In this document: positions 7,676 to 13,410 of the stretch, one piece after another
How positions within the stretch are numbered: the first letter of the stretch is position 1
How the letters are laid out: each line of letters begins with the position of its first letter
NCBI GenBank assembly: GCA_947472635.1
Contig: CANJDY010000035.1
Coordinates: forward strand, 1-13,410
Origin: Chitinophagaceae bacterium
GTDB lineage: Bacteria; Bacteroidota; Bacteroidia; Chitinophagales; Chitinophagaceae
Direction: 5' to 3'
DNA: 13,410 bases
Made by a program: the position numbers and the translations under genes
The notes under the pieces: model-generated
Told to the model about the DNA's origin: nothing
What the model saw: only the letters and a program-made list of their open reading frames with translations
Database searches by the model: none

Positions 7676-10600
7676 TTATAAAGTAATATTTACACCAAAT
7701 GTGAAAGTTCTTACTGTAGGCACGCCCAAGTAATCAATACCTGTAGAGCCCGAACCACCTGTGCCACCTGCAGCACTTACTTCGGGATCCATTCCTTTAT
7801 AATTTGTTATGGTAAACAAATTGGTGCCCACTGCAGTTACCGAAATGCCTTTAATAACTTTTGTGTTCTTCAACATGCTAGTAAAGTCATAATTCAATGA
7901 AAGAGACCTTAGTTTAAGCCAATTTACTGAAGTAATAAAGTTATAAGAGTTGGCTGCGTAGTTTTGCCAATATTGCTGAATCATATATGCACCGGAATAG
8001 GTTGTGCTTCCAATGGTATAATTCTGGTCTGCAGTATACGTTTGGTTAAATTCAGCTCCAGTTACGCTGTTAACACCTGTTACACTTACTAGTCGGCGAC
8101 TATTCAGCGTGGTTATTTTACTTAAGCCGTTTGTAACCAAAGCATACTCAGTACCATTAAACACATCTCCGCCTTTTCGAATGTCGAGAAGAAATGATAA
8201 GGAAAGTTTTTTGAACCGGAATGAATTACTAAATCCTCCGATGAACTCCGGTTCACGGTTACCTACAACAGGATTAGTAGTTTTAAGTTTATAGAATCCC
8301 GTTGTAGGATCTACCAAATTTCGTCCGTTGGGCATTTCAACTCCTTTTGAGTCAAGTTCATGTAAATAAGATTGGCCGGTCATTCCAAGAAAATAACCAC
8401 CATTTGGTATTGATGCTGCTTTTACAGTTCCAAATTGAGCATCTGTTGGATAGAAATAAGCTACACCAGGAAGGAAAGCACCCAATCTGCCTTTGTTATA
8501 AGAGTAGTTTAAAGTAACGTCCCATGTAAAATCTTTTGTAACAATTGGTTTACCATTAATTGCTATTTCCATCCCTTTGTTGATTACTGAGCCGGAATTA
8601 AGGGTGCTGAAAATGAACCCGCCGGATTGTGCCAAACGGGGTTGACCGATTTGATTTTGGGTTTCACTATTATAATAAGTATAGTCCAAGCCAATACGAC
8701 CTTTAAAGAATCTAAGCTCTCCACCTACTTCCCATGAATCCTGAATTTCAGGTTTCAAATCAGGATTACCGGCAGAGTACTGGTTGCCCACCCCTGTAAA
8801 AGCGCCAACAGAGATTGGCGGGTTTACATAGGTATTGGTAGCATACGCATTTCCGTCTTTACCAACCCTTGCCCAGCTTGCCCGTACTTTTCCAAAAGAA
8901 AGAATATCGTTCTTAGGCAGTAATTCCGTAAGTATAAAAGAACCACTTGCAGAAGGATAAAAATAAGAGTTATTTTGTATGGCTAGTGTAGAAGATTGGT
9001 CGTTACGGCCGGTTACAGTAAGGTAGGCTATATTTTTATAAGAAATGCCCGCCTCTCCGTAAACTCCTACCAAGCGCCTTCTTGTTGTTCCATCACTAAA
9101 AAATTTATTGGTTGTTGTAATATTATTAAAACTGATGGTACCCGGTGCAACAAAAGCGTATCCCCAATGGTTCTGGCCTACAACGTTCGTATTTTCCGAT
9201 GTAGTTCCCACCATCAGGTGCGTTTCAAAATCTTTAAAAAATGTTTTATGGAAATTGGTCATCACCGTTGTGGTAACATAAGTATAGTTTAGCAAGTCTT
9301 TGCTTAAACGACCATTCTGGTAAAGTGGAGACACTGCAGAACCAGGAGAAATGTAGGTATAATCATTGGTTCCATATTGGTCATATCCCAACCGTGCAAT
9401 AACATCCCACCAATTTGTAATTTTGTAATTGACGTTTATACCTCCTGTGATACGCTTGGTTTGTGAGGTTAATTTATCCTTATTGATGATCCAGTAAGGA
9501 TTATCAATATCATTTTCCAAAGCAACTACTCCTGTATAAATCCTATGTTGTGACCCATCGGCATTTAAATAATTTTTGATATTATACGTTTGTGGAAAGG
9601 TATACAGTGATTGCATACTTCCAACGCCGCTTCCATACAATCCTGCAGTGGTCAACGTTCTGTTGATATCGGCAACAGAATATGCCATATTTGCATTCAA
9701 TGTCAGGCGCCCGTAGCGCTGTTCGCCATTAAAGCGGAAAGTGGTTTTATTATAATCGGTGTTAGGAACAATACCATTTTGTTTGAAATTAGAACCCGAT
9801 AAGAAAAAAGAACTGTTCTTTGTTCCGCCCGCAACGTTTACGTTGTTGTCATATACCGTACCATTTTGAAAGAAATTACCAATATTATCATACAATGTAT
9901 CTGCTGAAGTAATTGGAAGTCCCCATGAGTTGTAGGAAGTTTTGGTTAAAACACCGTTGCTAGCTAATGAACCATTTGCAAATAAGTTTTGAGCCTCAGG
10001 CAATTTGGTTACTTGAGAATTGCTTATTTTACTGGCAACAGTAACCTTTACCGTGCCATCCACTCCTTTTTTTGTTGTAATAATAATAACGCCATCAGCG
10101 GCCCTTGATCCATATAATGCAGCAGCAGCGGCACCTTTTAAAACCGATAAGGTTTCAATATCTTCTGGGTTAACATCCATTACACGATTAGAGTAGGTGG
10201 TGTTACTACGAGACAAACCATCAGTACCTGTATTGCCGGTCACTGAAGTGGAGTTATCATATATAATACCATCGACAACAAATAAGGGTTGGTTCTGCCT
10301 TCCTTCCGATGTTGAGTTACCACCCCGAATAGTTATAGATGCCCCGGCTCCGGCTGAACCGCTAAATTGTGTGACATTTACACCAGGCACTTTGCCTGCT
10401 AAAGAGTTGACTACATTGGTATTTTTATTTTTCATCAATTCCAGCGCACTCAGTTCTGTAACGGAATAGCCTAAAGCCTTTCGTTCCTTCTTAATCCCCA
10501 TAGCTGTAACAACAACTTCTCCCAATTGAAGGTCCGTTGGAGTCATTTTTATTGCAACATTTGTACCATCGCCTACTAGTATGCTTGATGGATTATAGCC

Positions 10601-10831
10601 AACATGTGAAAAAAGCAACTGATCACCTTTATTGGCTTTAATTGTAAATACACCATTGGCATCCGTTTGAGTAGACTTGTTGATACCTTTAACTTTAACA
10701 GTAACTCCACTTATTTTTGAATTGTCAGTTCCGGACTCTATGGTGCCGGTTACTTTTTTTTCCTGTGCATTCACCGCAAGGGAAAGAAAAGACAGGAAAA
10801 GAATGAGTAAATAAAAAGCAAATTTTCGCAT
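7676..10831 (-). CDS. SusC/RagA-family TonB-dependent outer-membrane transporter
   Basis: This 1051-residue outer-membrane protein has a signal peptide of about 22 residues (hydrophobic core at 5-20, cleavage probably VNA|QE). A CarboxypepD_reg-like beta-sandwich follows (about 27-98, with GVFTIKANKGDQLLFSHVGY). Next comes a TonB-box-like EVVVTAMG (105-112). The plug domain (about 115-258) has NSLAGKVPGVNV, PLFVVDGII and the SusC signature LKGAAAAALYGSRAADGVII (231-250). The rest is a 22-strand-type beta-barrel ending TFTFGVNITL with the usual terminal aromatic/hydrophobic pattern. No STN domain precedes the carboxypeptidase-like domain, so it does not look like a sigma/anti-sigma signalling transducer. 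It pairs with susD downstream to import a large substrate (oligosaccharide or peptide) powered by TonB-ExbBD. The length is normal and no motif is missing. Confidence 0.96.
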   Translation of the reverse strand: MRKFAFYLLILFLSFLSLAVNAQEKKVTGTIESGTDNSKISGVTVKVKGINKSTQTDANGVFTIKANKGDQLLFSHVGYNPSSILVGDGTNVAIKMTPTDLQLGEVVVTAMGIKKERKALGYSVTELSALELMKNKNTNVVNSLAGKVPGVNVTQFSGSAGAGASITIRGGNSTSEGRQNQPLFVVDGIIYDNSTSVTGNTGTDGLSRSNTTYSNRVMDVNPEDIETLSVLKGAAAAALYGSRAADGVIIITTKKGVDGTVKVTVASKISNSQVTKLPEAQNLFANGSLASNGVLTKTSYNSWGLPITSADTLYDNIGNFFQNGTVYDNNVNVAGGTKNSSFFLSGSNFKQNGIVPNTDYNKTTFRFNGEQRYGRLTLNANMAYSVADINRTLTTAGLYGSGVGSMQSLYTFPQTYNIKNYLNADGSQHRIYTGVVALENDIDNPYWIINKDKLTSQTKRITGGINVNYKITNWWDVIARLGYDQYGTNDYTYISPGSAVSPLYQNGRLSKDLLNYTYVTTTVMTNFHKTFFKDFETHLMVGTTSENTNVVGQNHWGYAFVAPGTISFNNITTTNKFFSDGTTRRRLVGVYGEAGISYKNIAYLTVTGRNDQSSTLAIQNNSYFYPSASGSFILTELLPKNDILSFGKVRASWARVGKDGNAYATNTYVNPPISVGAFTGVGNQYSAGNPDLKPEIQDSWEVGGELRFFKGRIGLDYTYYNSETQNQIGQPRLAQSGGFIFSTLNSGSVINKGMEIAINGKPIVTKDFTWDVTLNYSYNKGRLGAFLPGVAYFYPTDAQFGTVKAASIPNGGYFLGMTGQSYLHELDSKGVEMPNGRNLVDPTTGFYKLKTTNPVVGNREPEFIGGFSNSFRFKKLSLSFLLDIRKGGDVFNGTEYALVTNGLSKITTLNSRRLVSVTGVNSVTGAEFNQTYTADQNYTIGSTTYSGAYMIQQYWQNYAANSYNFITSVNWLKLRSLSLNYDFTSMLKNTKVIKGISVTAVGTNLFTITNYKGMDPEVSAAGGTGGSGSTGIDYLGVPTVRTFTFGVNITL

Positions 10832-10951
10832 TTGTTTAGTTTTTGGTTTTAAAATAAAGATTTATAAAGCAGTAATGCCCGCATCTACAGAAGGCTGAAA
10901 AATCGGGTCATTTGGTTTTAATTCGGTAATTAATTTGTCTATTAATAATAA

Positions 10952-10978
10952 CTTACAAAATTGCATACGTTGTGTAAG
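10952..10978. repeat. Inverted repeat CTTACA...TGTAAG in the susC leader
   Basis: A 6-base perfect dyad, CTTACA (10952-10957) and TGTAAG (10973-10978), is separated by 15 bases, about 120 bases upstream of the susC start. The half-site spacing (21 bases between the two starts, about two helical turns) would suit a dimeric regulator, but dyads this short occur by chance in AT-rich DNA. Confidence 0.25.
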
Positions 10979-11254
10979 CTCTATTAAGTTTCCCACAATG
11001 AATGCTAGTATTGGGTTCAAGGGTAAAACCTTCCTTCTCAATTACTCAATTCCTTTTTTACACCTTCGTTAAAAGCAAATCCGATTATTACAGTCCGAAT
11101 AGCTGAAAATAGCTAGTGCTTAATTCTAACAATGTGTCAATTAACGAAATGTTAACTCAAGGTAGTCTAATTATTGCATAAAATCGCATTCTAGTCTAGT
11201 TAATGGCAATTTTTTACGCAAAAAGCTGCATATTTTATTAAATGAAGCTTAAAT

Positions 11255-11294
11255 AACCGCAGATTAATGAATTGTAGGCTTACATGATGCGGTT
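11255..11294 (-). terminator. Weak hairpin after the serine hydrolase gene
   Basis: AACCGCA (11255-11261) pairs with TGCGGTT (11288-11294) around a loop of 26 bases, just beyond the stop of the serine hydrolase gene. The minus-strand tail (ATTTAAGC) is only partly T-rich and the loop is long, so this is a tentative transcript-end signal. Confidence 0.3.
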
Positions 11295-11308
11295 TTCTAT
11301 TTGTTAGA

Positions 11309-12664
11309 TCATCTTGTTTTTTTCGCAGTTTTCTTCTTTAGCCTGTTTTTTGGCTTGTGTTTGATAGCGGTTCTTTTATTATGAATCAGTTTTTTATTCG
11401 AAACTTTAACTGGTGATATTTTCAATTCGGGCAGTATTGATTTTTCAGCCTCCATTTCTTCTTCTTCCCCGGTTCCAAAATAATTACCGAATAAATTGGC
11501 CAGGTCTTTGGCATGATAAATACCTCGGTTATATTTATTGCCCAGTACTACAATGGTAGCGGAGTCTTCCAGCAATCGAATAAATGCAGCGTTGTTTCCG
11601 TGCCACCAGCCATTGTGGTAGATCATTTTTTTTCCTGAAGGAAAATTGTTCATCCTCCACCCTAAGCCGTAATTTCGAATACCCCGCTTTTCATTACTAT
11701 AAGGGGTATATGCTTCGTCTAATGTTTTTTGGGTAAATAATCCATTGCTTGTTAATGCTCTGTCCCATGTCAATAGATCACGCGGAGTGCTATAAATATT
11801 TTTATCACCATATACATTGTCCAAGAAATTGAAGGGTATCAATTTGCCCCTATAATCGTAACTCATCGAAACCTTGCCAGAGTCCCTATTGTTGTTGTAC
11901 ACAAATGTGTGTTTCATTTGAAGCGGGGTAAAGAAAGTTTGCTGCAAAAAATCACTATACTTTTCTCCACTTACTTTTTCTATTAACAGGGCCAAAAGTG
12001 CAAAATTGGTATTGCAATAGGTAAATCCCCTGTTTGGTTTTCCAATATTTTGTAAGGTGCTTTTTTTTGCAATTAAAAAATCAAGGACATCCTGGTTAGT
12101 TATATTTATTCGTTTATTCCACCCCATATTTTCCATAAAATGGACATAGTTGGGAAGACCGCTTCGGTGATTGAGTAAACTACGGATAGTTACACCAGGA
12201 TAATTGAAAGAAGGGAAATATTTACTCAATTCATCGTCAATATTTAATTTTCCATCCTGCCAAAGTTTCAAAACAGCCATTGCTGTAAAAGTTTTAGAAA
12301 CAGAGGCGATATGAAGCGAAGAAGAGTCATTCATTGGATCTGATCCATTCAAGTGGATACTACCATTGTATGCTTCAAAAATAATATTCCCTTTTTTTGC
12401 TACCACGATTCCACCGTTAAAGCCTTTTGATTGTAAAACAGATACATACCAGGCTTCACATGCATTGTGCAGGCGGTCGCCCTCTAATTTGCTCAGTGCT
12501 CCTGGATTGGGTAATTGAATTTGCTTTTCTTTCTCTTTTTTTGTAGGAACGTTGCAGGCTAGCAAAGCAATACATATTAAAATAATTACATGTTTTTTTG
12601 GCGCAACGCTGTATTTCGAGTAGGTAGGTTTGTTATTGGTGGAGGAACAAAAAAATGGGTTCAT
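11309..12664 (-). CDS. Serine hydrolase of the beta-lactamase / penicillin-binding-protein fold, lipoprotein with basic tail
   Basis: This 451-residue protein belongs to the PF00144 type (class C beta-lactamase, DD-peptidase and esterase relatives). The nucleophile motif SVSK is at 121-124 (S121, K124), the second motif YCN at 216-218, and HNG at 350-352 replaces KTG, as is common in esterase/peptidase-like members. Other family marks are LLNHRSGLPNY (164-173) and YGLGW. The N-terminus has a basic patch (KKH), a hydrophobic core and the lipobox LLAC (C37), which suggests a periplasmic lipoprotein. The signal is preceded by about 22 extra residues, but no better start codon exists downstream. 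After the catalytic domain (to about 395) comes an acidic run EEEEMEAE and then a strongly Lys/Arg-rich tail (424-451). The substrate is unknown; it may be a cell-wall peptide, D-amino-acid peptide or ester. Calling it an antibiotic-resistance gene would not be justified. Confidence 0.9.
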   Translation of the reverse strand: MNPFFCSSTNNKPTYSKYSVAPKKHVIILICIALLACNVPTKKEKEKQIQLPNPGALSKLEGDRLHNACEAWYVSVLQSKGFNGGIVVAKKGNIIFEAYNGSIHLNGSDPMNDSSSLHIASVSKTFTAMAVLKLWQDGKLNIDDELSKYFPSFNYPGVTIRSLLNHRSGLPNYVHFMENMGWNKRINITNQDVLDFLIAKKSTLQNIGKPNRGFTYCNTNFALLALLIEKVSGEKYSDFLQQTFFTPLQMKHTFVYNNNRDSGKVSMSYDYRGKLIPFNFLDNVYGDKNIYSTPRDLLTWDRALTSNGLFTQKTLDEAYTPYSNEKRGIRNYGLGWRMNNFPSGKKMIYHNGWWHGNNAAFIRLLEDSATIVVLGNKYNRGIYHAKDLANLFGNYFGTGEEEEMEAEKSILPELKISPVKVSNKKLIHNKRTAIKHKPKNRLKKKTAKKTR

Positions 12665-12688
12665 AATAATATTAAGGCTTAGATAGAA

Positions 12689-12696
12689 TATATTTG
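12689..12696 (+). promoter_or_regulatory. Candidate -7 element of the serA promoter
   Basis: TATATTTG matches the Bacteroidota -7 consensus TAnnTTTG exactly. Transcription would begin at about 12702 and leave a very short leader (about 17 bases) just containing the ribosome site. No clear -33 TTG is visible, and the upstream part of the promoter would overlap the start of the divergent serine hydrolase gene. Confidence 0.45.
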
Positions 12697-12704
12697 TGCA
12701 AAAT

Positions 12705-12710
12705 AAGGAG
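12705..12710 (+). promoter_or_regulatory. Shine-Dalgarno site of serA
   Basis: AAGGAG lies 8 bases before the ATG at 12719, an ideal distance. None of the other genes with a visible start here has a comparable site, and it supports the choice of this start for serA. Confidence 0.7.
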
Positions 12711-12718
12711 TTATAATC

Positions 12719-13410
12719 ATGGTAGACAAAAAAATAACCAGTTATCCTAAAGAGAAAATCAATATTTTATTTTTAGAAAACATCAGTGATGTGGCAGTAA
12801 AGTATTTTAATGCTGCTGGATACGTGAATGTTAAGAAATTAAATGGGGCTTTAAGTGAGGATCAACTGATTAAAGAAATTAAAAATGTTCACTTAGTTGG
12901 AATCAGGAGTAAAACCCAACTTACTGCCAAAGTGCTGGCAGCTGCTGAAAAATTACAGGCTATCGGTTGTTTTTGTATTGGGGTTAACCAGGTAGACCTT
13001 AAAGCTGCAACCAAACAAGGAGTAGCCGTTTTTAATGCACCCTATAGCAATACAAGAAGTGTGGCTGAATTGGTAATTGGAGCTTCTATCATACTCATTC
13101 GAAAGGTGTTGGATAAAAACAAGGCAGCCCATGAAGGAATCTGGCTCAAAGATGCAGCAGGTAGTTATGAACTTCGTGGAAAAACATTGGGTATTATTGG
13201 CTACGGAAATATCGGTAGCCAGTTGAGTGTGCTGGCCGAGGGATTGGGAATGAAAGTGATGTATTATGACACGGAAACAAAACTTCCTTTGGGCAATGCA
13301 ATCAATATCAAAACGCTAAAGGAGTTGGTAAGTAAAGCAGATATTATATCACTGCATGTACCTGAATTGGCATCTACTAAAAACTTGATTAATAAAAGCC
13401 TACTCAAAAG
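12719..13410 (+). CDS. serA: D-3-phosphoglycerate dehydrogenase, E. coli type (3' end beyond right edge)
   Basis: The frame is open for 230 codons from ATG 12719 to the edge. SerA oxidises 3-phosphoglycerate to 3-phosphohydroxypyruvate with NAD+, the first committed step of serine synthesis in the cytoplasm. The translation follows E. coli SerA closely: the N-terminal strand KINILFLENIS, GIRSKTQLT (61-69), AIGCFCIGVNQVDL (81-94), FNAPYSNTRSVAELVIG (105-121), the Rossmann motif GIIGYGNIG (158-166) with the NAD-ribose-binding aspartate at D184 (YYD), KLPLGNA (188-194) and DIISLHVPE (208-216). The catalytic Arg/Glu/His and any C-terminal ACT domain lie beyond the window, so completeness cannot be judged. 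An AAGGAG ribosome site confirms the start. It is divergent from the serine hydrolase, 54 bases apart. Confidence 0.95.
   Translation, partial: MVDKKITSYPKEKINILFLENISDVAVKYFNAAGYVNVKKLNGALSEDQLIKEIKNVHLVGIRSKTQLTAKVLAAAEKLQAIGCFCIGVNQVDLKAATKQGVAVFNAPYSNTRSVAELVIGASIILIRKVLDKNKAAHEGIWLKDAAGSYELRGKTLGIIGYGNIGSQLSVLAEGLGMKVMYYDTETKLPLGNAINIKTLKELVSKADIISLHVPELASTKNLINKSLLK

Larger units (their letters stand above)
10832..11308. other. 477-base AT-rich upstream region of the susC-susD operon
   Basis: I see no credible gene here. The stretch must hold the susC promoter. The best candidate on the minus strand is TACCCTTG (plus 11018-11025, one mismatch to TAnnTTTG) with a TTG at plus 11047-11049, which would leave a leader of about 180 bases; support is weak. 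It also contains the CTTACA/TGTAAG inverted repeat and a small TTAAC-GAAAT-GTTAA dyad at about 11142-11156. A possible hairpin for the end of the serine hydrolase transcript lies at 11255-11294. Confidence 0.5.

Noticed and set aside
11309..12664. Serine hydrolase as a beta-lactamase resistance gene
   Set aside because: The fold is shared by esterases and peptidases; HNG in place of KTG and the unusual tail give no specific support for antibiotic hydrolysis.

Overview
The window looks like a chromosomal segment of a Bacteroidota bacterium, most likely of the Chitinophagaceae type. The evidence is a SusC/SusD pair, a SusD lipoprotein of the SCKKWLDVNTD type, a ThuA/sugar-dehydrogenase lipoprotein, promoter-like TAnnTTTG (-7) motifs, mostly absent Shine-Dalgarno sequences and AT-rich intergenic DNA. 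The placement below phylum is inference. There are seven protein genes, two of them cut by the window edges, and one small decayed gene fragment. I see no RNA gene, insertion sequence, CRISPR array or phage gene.

Left part (1-3686, minus strand). A large periplasm-facing lipoprotein joins a ThuA domain, a PQQ-type glucose/sorbosone dehydrogenase domain and the beginning of a PKD-like domain; its C-terminus lies beyond the left edge. A 311-base gap with a promoter candidate separates it from ychF, a housekeeping ribosome-associated ATPase.

Middle (3687-5636). Divergent from ychF is a fused SpmA-SpmB membrane protein with two nucleoside-recognition (Gate) domains. Directly behind it lies a short, decayed copy of its own C-terminal end, followed by a strong rho-independent terminator that closes this convergent junction.

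Right-middle (5637-11308, minus strand). A susC-susD operon encodes an outer-membrane TonB-dependent transporter and its surface lipoprotein lid, 17 bases apart. No sensor, sigma/anti-sigma pair or glycoside hydrolase accompanies them here, so the substrate cannot be read from context. A 477-base AT-rich leader precedes susC.

Right end (11309-13410). A class-C beta-lactamase-fold serine hydrolase (lipoprotein, with a lysine-rich tail) is divergent from an E. coli-type serA (phosphoglycerate dehydrogenase, first step of serine synthesis), cut by the right edge. Only 54 bases separate the two starts, and they hold an exact TAnnTTTG motif and a clear AAGGAG ribosome site for serA.

The genes do not form one obvious system. 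The likely themes are nutrient capture at the outer membrane (SusCD), periplasmic carbohydrate oxidation (ThuA-GSDH) and housekeeping (ychF, serA). The most unusual item is the remnant duplication of the SpmB end at about 5343-5462. I did not find convincing evidence of a new biological system.
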